This document shows, one piece after another, positions 41,886 to 50,824 of a stretch of DNA of 64,000 nucleotides (position 1 is its first letter; each line of letters opens with the position of its first letter). Source of the DNA: Methylotenera oryzisoli (GTDB lineage: Bacteria > Pseudomonadota > Gammaproteobacteria > Burkholderiales > Methylophilaceae); NCBI RefSeq assembly GCF_004661485.1, contig NZ_PQVH01000005.1, positions 1 to 64,000 on the forward strand, in the 5' to 3' direction. Position numbers and translations under genes: made by a program. The notes below the pieces were generated by a model, which saw nothing but the letters and a program-made list of their open reading frames with translations, ran no database searches and was not told the DNA's origin.

Positions 41886-43460
41886 ATTAACATCAAGCCT
41901 AAAGTTGTTGGTATGATAAGAATTCGAACCAGAAGATGTTGCGAATGCCAAATCAACAATGATGTTTTTTTGGGCTTTGTATCTAAGACCAAGACCTAAA
42001 GAACCAAAATCATTCGGATTGGCATTAGTAGCAAGATTGTAATTTTGACTACTCGCACCTAAATTGGAAACGTACATATTCTGAGTAATATCCCCACCAA
42101 AGTTGCGTGAATATTGAATTTTGATTGAAGGCGTAAGCGTAGCTGACGCTAACTTGATATCGTAAAATGCATTTAAGCCAGTTAATACAGCTTTAGAGGT
42201 GATTTTACTATCATCATATGTTAAAGCATTAGTTGAGCCAGTTTCTGAGTACTTATCCAGCCGAGTAGACGTAACATCAGTTCTTATATAGGGTTGCAAA
42301 CTGACTCGTTGTACTTGAATGATGCTACTTAATCCAAGGCTTCCAAATGTCACATGTCCGTCACGATTTCCAGATAAGTGCAGACTATCTGTCACAGACC
42401 AACGTCTGTTATCAAATGATGTCTTGCCATAGCCTAGCACACCATCAATATACCAATCAGAAGCTACTTGATAGCTTCCGTAAATGCTACCAGTAGTTTG
42501 ATGAGATCTTGTTTCACTTCCAAAATCATCAATATCTGTCTTATCAAAACCATAACCAAGTGCACCACCAACAATCAGACTATTCGCTAATTGGTAATCA
42601 ATACCCAATGTTATTCCTTGACTAGAAAATTTATTATTAGCACCTTGTCTATCAATAGCACCATAGTCCAAACTTCCAGTCGCCCATATGCCTATTGGCA
42701 GATTATCAAAGACTCGCTGATTGAATGAGAGTAAATTATTCGTTTCTGTCAACATTGAATTATCAGCATCGGACATAGTTTGTGGCGGCTGAGTGTTTTC
42801 ATTCGTATTTCCTGCAAGGATGATAGGCTTTCCTATAGATTCTTTAGGTAGAAATTTGACTTGTGAAGTCTCAGTCGAGACGTGGCCACCCAACAATGAT
42901 GTCAGCGAGCCAACAACTGGATTGGAGCTACTAAAAGAAAAACTGTTGTTCTTAACATTAAAGTTTTGATGAAGTCGCTGAAAGTGGTCGGTAATGTTGT
43001 TGATTTGGCTTGCAGTGAAACGCTGCACAACATAGGATTGCATGGCCTGTTGATTTTGCGTTGCCACATCGATTGATGTGGTTGCTTGTGTACGCAACAG
43101 TAATTGTAGTGTACTTTCTTTTTGGATGTTGTAATCGGAAAGTGTCCTACCATCTTCAAGCTCTTTACCTGCAAAAAGCAATCGCTGCTGGTCTGGTGAA
43201 ATACCTTCTTTATCTTGAATCTTAGCTTTAAGGCTTTCAATAGAATCACTATTCTCGACCTCAAGCGTGATAGTTTTCCCAGTAAGCGTTTTAACGAAAA
43301 TTTGCATAGCAAGTGCAGCAGGAGAAAGCATAAACATTATCAAAACTAAGCCTAGCTTAGTCATACTTTTAATGAATATATTCTTTTCTGGCTTAACCAT
43401 TGAGGTAAAGCTAATACCGTTTTGTTGAGAAACTAAGATCAAGGCAGATTGATTTTTCAT
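41874..43460 (-). CDS. Secreted ubiquitin domain fused to an autotransporter beta-barrel
   Basis: 528 residues from the first in-frame ATG. A signal peptide ends in [10 protein letters not shown] just before residue 52. Residues 52-123 are a ubiquitin domain: beginning [18 protein letters not shown], 63 of 72 residues match human ubiquitin. All seven lysines (K6, K11, K27, K29, K33, K48, K63) are kept; differences are N19, S22, S25, L26, S37, L44, E49, Q68 and L70. Position 73-76 reads TQAT, so Gly-Gly is absent. A linker of about 130 residues (Asn/Gln/Ser-rich) leads to a beta-barrel from about 255 to 528 with the C-terminal RLDVNLGF. Start codon is uncertain: Met21 (43400) or Met33 (43364) also give good signal peptides; no start has a clear ribosome site. 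Presumably the ubiquitin is displayed or released at the cell surface. Codons look native, without introns. Confidence 0.9.
   Translation of the reverse strand: MKNQSALILVSQQNGISFTSMVKPEKNIFIKSMTKLGLVLIMFMLSPAALAMQIFVKTLTGKTITLEVENSDSIESLKAKIQDKEGISPDQQRLLFAGKELEDGRTLSDYNIQKESTLQLLLRTQATTSIDVATQNQQAMQSYVVQRFTASQINNITDHFQRLHQNFNVKNNSFSFSSSNPVVGSLTSLLGGHVSTETSQVKFLPKESIGKPIILAGNTNENTQPPQTMSDADNSMLTETNNLLSFNQRVFDNLPIGIWATGSLDYGAIDRQGANNKFSSQGITLGIDYQLANSLIVGGALGYGFDKTDIDDFGSETRSHQTTGSIYGSYQVASDWYIDGVLGYGKTSFDNRRWSVTDSLHLSGNRDGHVTFGSLGLSSIIQVQRVSLQPYIRTDVTSTRLDKYSETGSTNALTYDDSKITSKAVLTGLNAFYDIKLASATLTPSIKIQYSRNFGGDITQNMYVSNLGASSQNYNLATNANPNDFGSLGLGLRYKAQKNIIVDLAFATSSGSNSYHTNNFRLDVNLGF
43092..43307 (-). 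other. Ubiquitin domain coding segment
   Basis: Encodes ubiquitin residues 1-72 equivalents in the fusion above. The hydrophobic patch is Leu8, Leu44 (Ile in human) and Leu70 (Val in human), with His68 replaced by Gln. Met1 follows the predicted signal cleavage site directly, so a mature protein would start exactly at ubiquitin Met1. Confidence 0.92.
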
Positions 43461-43552
43461 ACTAGTTTGTTAGTAATGCTTTAATTAGTCGCGATTGTTA
43501 TTTGGTTTATTATATAGGCAAAGATGATACTTAAATAAATGGCCCAATAAAT
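43461..43552. promoter_or_regulatory. Divergent promoter region between the ubiquitin-autotransporter and SET-like genes
   Basis: 92 bp, AT-rich, must hold the promoters of both divergent genes. No operator or canonical hexamer pair could be assigned with confidence. Confidence 0.5.
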
Positions 43553-44545
43553 ATGCAGTTTACAGAGATTCTTGATAAATTTAGGGCATTAGGCGGCGTT
43601 GCTGACAATATCGAATTGCGCCATGGTCGCTATGGAAGGGGAATATTTCCAATAAACCCAAATAAACCTATCAAAATCAAAATCCCAAGCAAGCTACTAG
43701 CATCTCCAAGCTGGTTAGTTTTAGACCGTGACAATCACATTAGAATTAAGCCTAAGCTTGAATTAGAGCCTGCATGGGTTGATTTTTATGAAAGCTATCA
43801 ACAGTTCTTTGGATGGAGTAATGTCGGCATCAATGAATTGAGCGAATATCATAATGAGCTGACAAAACTACCAAAGAAAATTAAACAGTTTCTATTGCTT
43901 TTTGGTTGGCATGACGAAGATTTTGATAAAAAAAGCGTTAAAGACTACTTAAAAGAGTACCTTGCTAGTCGACAGATTCGAATTGGGAATGAGTCGAAAC
44001 TTATGCCTATCATCGAGCTCATTAATCATTCAGCTGATGGTAAGCAATATATTGCTGATGATGGCGTTAAGTTCGAGGGTACTTTTAAGGATGAGGCTTT
44101 GGCCTGTTACCATGGGAGTTTTGATGCATTACACTTCTTTAGAATTTATCATTTCAACTCAGAGTCAAGTACGGTTTTATCCTGTGATGTCAAAATAGAA
44201 GTGCCCAACGTAGGTTTGATTAATATTTCTAGATTTGACGCAATGGTTGAGATTGTAGATGGTGTTGTGATACCAAGGATGGTTAAGACAAAGTCTGGAA
44301 TCCAGATAGATTTTATTGAGCTCGTTAACAAAAAGAATAAACAAACGCCTAGGAAAATATTCACGGATGGAATACAGCGATTTAATGTTTCATTCTTGGT
44401 AGCAAATCAAATATTTGATGGTTTAATTGAACATAACCGTAAAGCCTATTCAAACTTTGCCAGTGAATGTAGGTTATCTAACAACAAGGTAGCAAAAGAA
44501 CTTGAGTCTATTGCATTAAACCAACTGAAACTTCTAAATGAATGA
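43553..44545 (+). CDS. SET-domain-like protein (candidate protein-lysine methyltransferase)
   Basis: 330 residues, soluble. The N-terminal part reads GGVADNIELRHGRYGRGIF (GRG at 28-30), like the first SET motif. The central LMPIIELINHSADGK has NHS at 158-160, matching the N-H-S motif that binds SAM in SET enzymes of the Rubisco-methyltransferase type. A following EALACYHG (181-188) and FFRIYHF fit the third motif region. The C-terminal 130 residues are not recognised. Related proteins are known in proteobacteria, but function there is undetermined. Motifs are weaker than in eukaryotic enzymes, so the call is moderate. Divergent from the ubiquitin fusion. Confidence 0.55.
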   Translation: MQFTEILDKFRALGGVADNIELRHGRYGRGIFPINPNKPIKIKIPSKLLASPSWLVLDRDNHIRIKPKLELEPAWVDFYESYQQFFGWSNVGINELSEYHNELTKLPKKIKQFLLLFGWHDEDFDKKSVKDYLKEYLASRQIRIGNESKLMPIIELINHSADGKQYIADDGVKFEGTFKDEALACYHGSFDALHFFRIYHFNSESSTVLSCDVKIEVPNVGLINISRFDAMVEIVDGVVIPRMVKTKSGIQIDFIELVNKKNKQTPRKIFTDGIQRFNVSFLVANQIFDGLIEHNRKAYSNFASECRLSNNKVAKELESIALNQLKLLNE

Positions 44546-44611
44546 ATAAGTAGCCAACTTAATTGGGGGCTTTATCCGCAAAGCTGACTGTCGCCAGATA
44601 TCAACCTATAC
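44546..44611. repeat. Short gap with repeat C
   Basis: Convergent gap. It contains ATCCGCAAAGCTGAC (44574-44588), found again at 48124-48138 in the non-coding region, there followed by a G instead of T. Interspersed element of unknown type. Confidence 0.5.
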
Positions 44612-46477
44612 TTAGTCAACACAAACTTTATTGCGTCCTGTTTCCTTGGCCTTATACAAGGCTTTGTCTGCTTGATTAAGTAGCGTGTCGATATTGACGT
44701 TTTTATTATTAACCGCAGCAACACCAATAGAAACTGTAAACTGTATAGGCAAACCAACGGGTATATCCACTTTTGTTTTGGCGACAGTTTCGCGCAAACG
44801 CTCAGCCACTTCTAGCGCTTCTTTAACCTCGGCTTCTGGCAAAAGGATGGCAAACTCTTCACCACCGATGCGGCCCGCTATATCCACTTGACGTAATGTC
44901 TCTTGACAGACTTTACTTAGCGCTTGCAGAACGGCGTCACCCACTTGATGGCCATACGTGTCGTTGACGTTCTTAAAGAAATCAATATCTAACATCAAAA
45001 CAGAAAGCTGTGTGTTGTAACGAATGGCACGTGACAACTCTATTTCAGCTTGCTCCATAAAGTGTCTGCGATTAGACAAGCCAGTGAGGTAGTCTAAATG
45101 CGCTTGTCTGGTAAGTTCTAATTCAAGATTTTTACGTTCGGTGTAATCCCTGTGCGAGCCAATCATTCGAACGGCTTTGCCTTCTGCGTCACGCTCTACA
45201 ACTTTTGCACGATCTAATATCCATTTGTAGTCACCGCGCTTAGTGCGCATTCTATATACCAATTCATGTACTGAGGTGCGCCCTTCGATCGCGTCGTTAA
45301 TAGACTTCCAAGCGATTGGTACATCATCAGGATGTACAAAATCTGACCACTGGTTTATGGTCTGCTTAATCTCCTCGTAAGTGTATCCAAGCATCTCTGC
45401 CCAGATATGATTGCGCTCTACTTCCCCTGAGGGGATATGCCAATCCCAGAAACCAAGACCGCTAGCCTCGAGCACATAATTAAGTTGCTGTTGACGGCTT
45501 CTCAGCAATAACTCAGTTTGTTTGCGTTCTGTCCTACGCAGAAACAAAGAATAAGCTAAGACGCTGGTAAATAATAAAACAATGGGAATAATGTACTTGA
45601 GTAAGTCACGTAGACCAATCTCTTTTTCTGTGTAAATACCAAACCACTTTTCATAAATGCTATCGTAGGTTTTGTTGGCTTTAGTGATGGCAAATGCTTC
45701 GTTAATTTTGCTCAACAAATCAGACTCACCGTCATGTACAGCAAATGCAAACTTTTGCGTAAATCCCGCATTCACTTTTAAAGCTTTAATATTGGTAATC
45801 CCATTGCTGGCTAATGATTGCAAGCCAACAACTTTGTTGACTAACATGGCGTCATGCTTGCCAGAGGCTAACAAACGCATTCCTTCTTCCGCATTATTAA
45901 CCAATACTAATTGTTTATCCCATCCCCTTGATCTCGCGTACGATGTCTCTACATCATCCTTAATCATGATGATAGATTTACCATTAAGGTCAGACTCTGA
46001 ATTAACACTTGATTCATTCTTTCGAACAAATATTCCGCCTTTAAAAATGGCATGTGGAACAGAGAAGTCTGCATAAGCTTGAGCCTCATCTGTGATGTTG
46101 AGGTTAATCAATACATCTATTTTGCCTGTTTTAAACTCCTGAAGAAGTTCAGTGAAAGGCAATACGCGTATATGGTAGTTTAGACCCGCCTCTGTTGCGA
46201 CTGCCTTCCATAGCTCTACGGTAAAGCCACCAGCGGTTTCATCAGTCATGCCAGTGGCAAATGGCGGGAAATCTTGCTCACTACCAACAATCAGCGTGTT
46301 GGTTTGTATTTGTTTCTGCTGGGGAGTTTTTTGTACTTGAGCACTGGTCTGGCTGTCTGGAGAAAGCGCATAAACAATCTTAGCTCCAATCAATGAGAGC
46401 ATTAGCGCCAGTGAGATGCAAGTGCAGATTTGAAGACTTAAGTTTTTGACAGAGCCATTCACTTTCGCCACTTTCAT
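44612..46477 (-). CDS. Sensor diguanylate cyclase (SBP_bac_3-PAS-GGDEF)
   Basis: 621 residues. A membrane segment near 20-38 is followed by a periplasmic amino-acid-binding-protein-like domain (about 60-275, FPPFATGMTDETAGGFTVELWKAVATE). A second helix near 295-315 leads to a PAS domain with its PAC part (about 335-445). The GGDEF domain has the active site RIGGEEF (GGEEF near residue 538), so it should make c-di-GMP in response to a periplasmic ligand. No EAL domain. A feedback inhibition RxxD site was not confirmed. Convergent with the SET-like gene. Confidence 0.92.
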   Translation of the reverse strand: MKVAKVNGSVKNLSLQICTCISLALMLSLIGAKIVYALSPDSQTSAQVQKTPQQKQIQTNTLIVGSEQDFPPFATGMTDETAGGFTVELWKAVATEAGLNYHIRVLPFTELLQEFKTGKIDVLINLNITDEAQAYADFSVPHAIFKGGIFVRKNESSVNSESDLNGKSIIMIKDDVETSYARSRGWDKQLVLVNNAEEGMRLLASGKHDAMLVNKVVGLQSLASNGITNIKALKVNAGFTQKFAFAVHDGESDLLSKINEAFAITKANKTYDSIYEKWFGIYTEKEIGLRDLLKYIIPIVLLFTSVLAYSLFLRRTERKQTELLLRSRQQQLNYVLEASGLGFWDWHIPSGEVERNHIWAEMLGYTYEEIKQTINQWSDFVHPDDVPIAWKSINDAIEGRTSVHELVYRMRTKRGDYKWILDRAKVVERDAEGKAVRMIGSHRDYTERKNLELELTRQAHLDYLTGLSNRRHFMEQAEIELSRAIRYNTQLSVLMLDIDFFKNVNDTYGHQVGDAVLQALSKVCQETLRQVDIAGRIGGEEFAILLPEAEVKEALEVAERLRETVAKTKVDIPVGLPIQFTVSIGVAAVNNKNVNIDTLLNQADKALYKAKETGRNKVCVD

Positions 46478-46861
46478 TCTCAGAAGTTATCGTTTCTTTC
46501 CATCTCGTTTGTAAAAACGCTTATGGAAAACAAAACGAGGCGGGGTTGAGACTTCTTTAGTATCGGCGACTATTTTTAAGGCGACCGATAAGTGTGTTGC
46601 TACTTCAGTATACCAACCTAAATTTAGATTAGGCAAAAAATTAGTATCATTTTTATAATCCTAAGGCAGGCTAATTAGTCCAGTAGATATGCCATTTTTT
46701 AAATCTGCGAAGAGGATTATCGAAATTCATACTTTGTGGACTTTTAGGAAGAGTGGACACCCTCTAATACTTTACAACTTATATTAACAGACAGGTTAAA
46801 CCCGATCAAAGATGGTCGGGTTTATCATTTTGCAGAATGCAGCACTAGTCTCTTGAGGAGT
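46478..46861. other. 384-bp gap between cyclase and SnoaL-like genes
   Basis: Holds the promoter side of the cyclase gene and the terminator of the SnoaL-like gene (46798-46823). No other gene or repeat recognised. Confidence 0.55.
46798..46823 (-). terminator. Terminator of the SnoaL-like gene
   Basis: AAACCCGATC - 6 nt - GATGGTCGGGTTT stem with a T/A flank, located 39 bp past the gene end on the minus strand. Confidence 0.75.
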
Positions 46862-47320
46862 TTAATTGCCAGCGTTCCAAATGTGAGTGCGAGCTATCCA
46901 CTTACCGTTTGCATCTTTCTTAAAAACACTAGTCGTGATGCCGCTGTAAGTGGCTGTTACGCCATCCTTTTCAGGACCACTAGCGCTCCACTTTGCGACC
47001 TGATAAAGCGTTTTATCATCACCATCAACGGTGACTATTTCCAATTTATGATTCTTCAAACCTGCTTCAAAAAAACTTTTAAATAAATTCTGAATCTCTG
47101 CACGTCCAGTCAGAACTTTGCCGTTGCCTGGTGAAAGTACAGCATTTTCTGCATATAAACTAGCAAGTGAACTAGCATCTGAATTATTAAAGGCTTTATT
47201 CCATGTATTGTTTAATGCCTCTACAGTTGTTTGGGCGGTCATTTCTTCAGCAAATGCAATACTTGTTGTTACAAGGCTAAAAGTTATTATCGCGAGTGTG
47301 TTTTTAAACAGTGATTTCAT
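46862..47320 (-). CDS. Exported SnoaL/DUF4440-like protein
   Basis: 152 residues with a signal peptide (MKSLFKNTLAIITFSLVTTSIAFA, written as its core LAIITFSLVTTSIAFA) followed by a SnoaL/NTF2-like fold: WNKAFNNSDASSLASLYAENAVLSPGNGKVLTGR and the closing WIARTHIWNAGN. The family ranges from enzymes to ligand-binding proteins; the active pocket is not identifiable. Monocistronic by its own terminator. Confidence 0.82.
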   Translation of the reverse strand: MKSLFKNTLAIITFSLVTTSIAFAEEMTAQTTVEALNNTWNKAFNNSDASSLASLYAENAVLSPGNGKVLTGRAEIQNLFKSFFEAGLKNHKLEIVTVDGDDKTLYQVAKWSASGPEKDGVTATYSGITTSVFKKDANGKWIARTHIWNAGN

Positions 47321-47646
47321 ATGGGGTAATCCTTAATTGAAGTGTAAAAAACCATGAAATAAATAATTTTTCATGTCGCTTGCAGCTAATTTGTCCAAGC
47401 ATCATTAATAACAGAATTCAGCAGGCATCAACTGAAATAAGAAGATGAGCCAAACTCTAGTTAGGCTCATTATAGTTAGCTGGCTAACTAAATGCAAATT
47501 TAATCTTTAAACTTATGTATAAGTTTTTCTAAGGATTTGAAGCAATATATCTCTTGCCATTACTTAGCTGTTATTAATGTTTTGATAGCACGCATTAAAA
47601 AATCGCTAAATTTAAACTGTGATTGAAAAAACCTTAGGAGATTTTT

Positions 47647-47718
47647 ATATGGAAAACACAAGTAGCTGTAGAAATGCGTTTGGGCTTTGAAGTAACAATG
47701 TACCTAATGAACAAGTAA
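47647..47718 (+). CDS. pqqA: PqqA-like coenzyme PQQ precursor peptide, ATA at the start position
   Basis: A 23-codon frame too short for the usual ORF cut-off. After the first codon it reads WKTQVAVEMRLGFEVTMY and then LMNK, stop. GFEVTMY with the Glu15 and Tyr19 that PqqE crosslinks, preceded by E-M-R, is the strict signature of PqqA. The first codon is ATA (47647-47649), where ATG would complete a normal MW start. AGGAG is at 47636-47640, spaced 6 nt from it. An ATG two bases later is in another frame and gives only 13 residues. So this is either a gene with a rare ATA start, a mutated copy or a sequence error. No pqqBCDE are in the window. A terminator follows at 47742. Confidence 0.72.
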   Translation: MWKTQVAVEMRLGFEVTMYLMNK

Positions 47719-47741
47719 TTCCTTGTTCTTGATACGACAGA

Positions 47742-47766
47742 ACCCAGCTTTAAGCTAGGGTTTTTC
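47742..47766 (+). terminator. Terminator after pqqA
   Basis: ACCCAGCTT-TAAGCTAGGGT stem then TTTTT, 24 nt after the pqqA stop. A second smaller stem AACAAG/CTTGTT lies at 47710-47727. Confidence 0.75.
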
Positions 47767-47926
47767 ATTCAAGGCGCTCAATAAAGTAAGTTAAGATTTC
47801 TGAAAACTGAATGAAATAATTCACTGAATAAATTCCCAACGACTCACTCAATGATTTAACTATATGGAAGAGTCTGGAAAAGCAAAATTATTTACACCCT
47901 CTGTCACAGAACAAAATGTTCTTCGA

Positions 47927-47944
47927 CATTAAAGTCGTTTACAA
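47927..47944. repeat. 18-bp direct repeat, copy 1
   Basis: CATTAAAGTCGTTTACAA, identical to 47981-47998, 54 bp apart, in the non-coding region. Role unknown. Confidence 0.8.
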
Positions 47945-47980
47945 CTTCATCCTTCAACAAAAATATCTTTGTCGAATTTC

Positions 47981-47998
47981 CATTAAAGTCGTTTACAA
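47981..47998. repeat. 18-bp direct repeat, copy 2
   Basis: Second copy of CATTAAAGTCGTTTACAA. Only two copies, so not a CRISPR array. Confidence 0.8.
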
Positions 47999-48123
47999 GC
48001 ATTCAAACTTAATCTTGAGTCTTCAAATACATTGATAAATTTAAGATAATTGATGCTGGATCGGCCAAGATACGGTAGACACTATGAAGTAGGGTTTGTC
48101 TCATTAAAACCTATGACAACTAA

Positions 48124-48215
48124 ATCCGCAAAGCTGACGGTCAACTATAGAAGCTAACCGACTGTGATCAGCCTTGAATTCAACCGGTCGATGCAACACA
48201 CTGGAATCTGCGTAA
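48124..48215. repeat. Repeat A, interspersed element fragment
   Basis: Contains AAGCTGACGGTCAACTA (48131-48147), present in inverse orientation at 53825-53841, and TTCAACCGGT(C/T)G (48179-48190; 53806-53817 for copy B). It looks like the end of a mobile element or its target site, but no element could be named. Confidence 0.5.
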
Positions 48216-48333
48216 CATACGTATAAGTGTTTCCGAGTTGATTTGTGCTAGGAGTTATTTCTGGATGATAAACCTTGCCGATTGCAAAACCTATATCCTA
48301 TCTTTGGACTTACTACACTCCAACCAGCAATAA

Positions 48334-48366
48334 TAAAAAAAGCTCATACACTTACGTATGAGCTTT
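48334..48366 (-). terminator. Terminator of the siderophore receptor gene
   Basis: AAAGCTCATAC-ACTTAC-GTATGAGCTTT, A and T runs at both ends, 62 bp beyond the gene end on the minus strand. Confidence 0.9.
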
Positions 48367-48427
48367 ATCGTTAACATCGCTTAAATTATCATTGTTTATG
48401 GCATTTAATAATGCTTAAAAAAGATAT

Positions 48428-50716
48428 TTAAAAGTCGTAAATTAAAGTAGCACGGCCTGTGATTGGTGAACCTGGCGTGATGTTATTGTTGTTATGTGCA
48501 TAAAGCGCATATTCTTTGTTAGTCAGGTTTTCCAAGTTCACTTGCAAGCGTGTATTTTTGTTAAATTTCGCAAAAATAGCCGCATCTAACCGTGTATATC
48601 CTGCTAAAGTAGTGCTTTGTGTAGCAGTTGGAGATTGGGCGTACATATCTGAACGGCTGACCACGCCGATAGCTGCACCCCAAACTTCATTGAAGTCATA
48701 ACGATTCCATAGCGAGAAGGTATGTTTAGGTGTTTGACCCAATTCTGAACCCTTTAGTATTGCACCTGTACCTGAACCTTGTTGCTTGGTGATTTCACCA
48801 TCTTGATAAGCGTAACCACCGAATACACTCCATTTATTAGTGATATTTCCTGAAAGTCCCAACTCCACACCTTTTGTTTCTTGACCATCTACCAAAACTT
48901 GTAAAGTTGAGTTATTGGGGTCTTGAATTTGAACATTTTGACGCTCTAATTTATAAATTGCAGCAGTTAATGCCAAGTCTGAGTTTACGTCCCATTTTGC
49001 ACCCACTTCATAGTTAATGAACTTTTCCGGATCAAATGATTGATTGGTTACGGTAAGCGAGGTAAGTTGTTCTCCTGCGCGCGGTACATATGACAAACTG
49101 TAATTTGCGTATAATGAGACCGGCTCAAATGGTTTATAAATCAGACCTGCACGAGGTGATAACAAGTTATCTGTGACCTTGAAGCTTTCAGAAACAGTCG
49201 TACCCGTACCAAGCCTTCTTACACCATCAAAGTCAGTTTTAATACTGTCGTGTCTTAATCCTATAATAGCTTGCCATTTCGGAGATAAAACAATTTGATC
49301 TTGTAAATACAAGCCAACTACATCCATCGTAGATTTATTATCGCGGAATGCATTATTGCTATTCACCAAATTGGGCCTAAAGCTCACTGGCATATTTCCG
49401 ATTTGTGTCGTGTCGTTTGCGTTCAACGTAACCTGTGTTCCGCTTGTAGTAAAGTTGTTATTAAAAAATCCTGCCAATCTATCGTTATTGGTTTCTTGTG
49501 TACTTAACTCCAAACCAGCTAGTAGTTTGTGTTCAATTGAGCCCCATTTAGCAGTATAAGTTAGATCGGTTTGATTGATTAAATTCTCGCGCTCTGTAGT
49601 ATCCAGGTAACCACGCACTGTAAAGTTGCCGTTATTTGAAACAGCACTATCGGCAAATACGTTTTGATAAAATTTATTATAGTGTGCGTAACGGGTGCGG
49701 TTTTTTACATCAATACCATTATTAAAAGCATGTTCAAACAATGCATTAAAGGCAACTGTTTCAGTTTCTGTAGGGCTTAAATCTGAACTACCATAAAACG
49801 CTGAATGGTCACTTATATTGTATGGTCTTCTATTGTTTACGCTGTTGCCGGCACCGTTGGCAGAAGGTATGCCGCGATCTGTTACACGTTTGTCTTTAAA
49901 GTATTCCATGCCTAGCGTTATTTTGGTTTTATCATCTGGTCTAACGGTTACCGTAGGGGTGACGCCATACCGCTCAAGATCAACACCATCGCGGTACGAT
50001 CCAGAGTTTTCATAAACAGTATTGATTCTGAACGCAATTTCATCATTAATAGCTCGGCCAAAATCTGCTGAAATGCGTTTTTGGTCATAAGCTCCGTAAC
50101 TGGCAGTGATTTGACTGATTGGATCCCAACCAGCTTCCTTAGATACCCGATTCACTACCCCACCCGCGCCGCCTCGGCCAAATATCATACCACTCGGCCC
50201 CTTTAATATCTCAATTCGGTCAATGTTGTATAAGTCACGATAAGTTTGTACATCATCACGTGTGCCATCCACAAAGAAATCGCCGGTAGTCGCATTGCCT
50301 CGAAAAACAATTGCATCACGGTTACCTTCACCTTGTATTGCGGTGACGCCAGGCACATAGCGAATAGCTTCCGATATGCTTTGAACGGATTGATCTTGAA
50401 TTTGATCTTGCGTCACAACGGAAATAGCTTGTGGTACGTCACGTAATTCAGTATCGGTTTTGGTAGCAGTTATACTGCGTTTAGCGTTGTAGCCTTTTAC
50501 TGGTTTAGTGTCACTCAATGCAGGAGCTACGACATCAATTTCTTTAAGAGTAATTTCAGCGCTTTTGTTGGTTTCTGCAAAAGCGTTAGTTGTATTTGTC
50601 ATCAACATAACGCTTGTGCTAATTAAAGCTGTATTAATTGCAAATTTTAATTTGGAAACTTTAAATTGATAGCCAAATTTTGTCTTATGGGAAGCAGGGG
50701 GGGTAATAAATTGCAT
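48428..50716 (-). CDS. TonB-dependent siderophore receptor
   Basis: 762 residues from the ATG at 50716, chosen because GGAG lies 6 nt upstream and a signal peptide follows (LISTSVMLMTNTTNAFAE, near 25-45). The plug domain is clear: DVPQAISVVTQDQIQDQSVQSISEAIRYVPGV, GEGNRDAIVFRGNATTGDFFVDGTRDD and IEILKGPSGMIFGRGGAGGVVN. The barrel ends in RATLIYDF with terminal Phe. It belongs to the ferrichrome/catecholate type (FhuE/FpvA-like), cargo not decidable. A Fur-type site lies upstream at 50757-50775. The longer frame to 50908 overlaps the lspA relic and is not supported. Confidence 0.93.
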   Translation of the reverse strand: MQFITPPASHKTKFGYQFKVSKLKFAINTALISTSVMLMTNTTNAFAETNKSAEITLKEIDVVAPALSDTKPVKGYNAKRSITATKTDTELRDVPQAISVVTQDQIQDQSVQSISEAIRYVPGVTAIQGEGNRDAIVFRGNATTGDFFVDGTRDDVQTYRDLYNIDRIEILKGPSGMIFGRGGAGGVVNRVSKEAGWDPISQITASYGAYDQKRISADFGRAINDEIAFRINTVYENSGSYRDGVDLERYGVTPTVTVRPDDKTKITLGMEYFKDKRVTDRGIPSANGAGNSVNNRRPYNISDHSAFYGSSDLSPTETETVAFNALFEHAFNNGIDVKNRTRYAHYNKFYQNVFADSAVSNNGNFTVRGYLDTTERENLINQTDLTYTAKWGSIEHKLLAGLELSTQETNNDRLAGFFNNNFTTSGTQVTLNANDTTQIGNMPVSFRPNLVNSNNAFRDNKSTMDVVGLYLQDQIVLSPKWQAIIGLRHDSIKTDFDGVRRLGTGTTVSESFKVTDNLLSPRAGLIYKPFEPVSLYANYSLSYVPRAGEQLTSLTVTNQSFDPEKFINYEVGAKWDVNSDLALTAAIYKLERQNVQIQDPNNSTLQVLVDGQETKGVELGLSGNITNKWSVFGGYAYQDGEITKQQGSGTGAILKGSELGQTPKHTFSLWNRYDFNEVWGAAIGVVSRSDMYAQSPTATQSTTLAGYTRLDAAIFAKFNKNTRLQVNLENLTNKEYALYAHNNNNITPGSPITGRATLIYDF

Positions 50717-50756
50717 TTGTAACTCCATAGATAATTTTAGTATGGAAATAATAATA

Positions 50757-50775
50757 CAAATGAGAATCGTTCGCA
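50757..50775 (-). promoter_or_regulatory. Fur-box-like site of the siderophore receptor
   Basis: TGCGAACGATTCTCATTTG on the minus strand; 11 of 18 positions match the 19-bp Fur consensus and it has the typical ATTCTCATT half, 40 bp before the start. Confidence 0.65.
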
Positions 50776-50824
50776 ATTGTAATTTTTGTGATATATTAAA
50801 TCTAAAGGTAATAACCAAACCCTC

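Larger units (their letters stand above)
47321..48427. other. 1.1-kb region with few genes
   Basis: Contains the promoter side of the SnoaL-like gene, a stem ATGAGCC/GGCTCAT (47443-47469), the pqqA-like gene and terminator, two 18-bp direct repeats, repeat A and the TonB-receptor terminator. The remainder shows no reading frame worth calling. Confidence 0.65.

Noticed and set aside
47649-47690. 13-codon ATG frame (MENTSSCRNAFGL)
   Set aside because: Meaningless peptide; the frame one base later carries the conserved PqqA sequence.
47927-47998. CRISPR array
   Set aside because: Only two repeat copies and no further spacers; no cas genes anywhere in the window.
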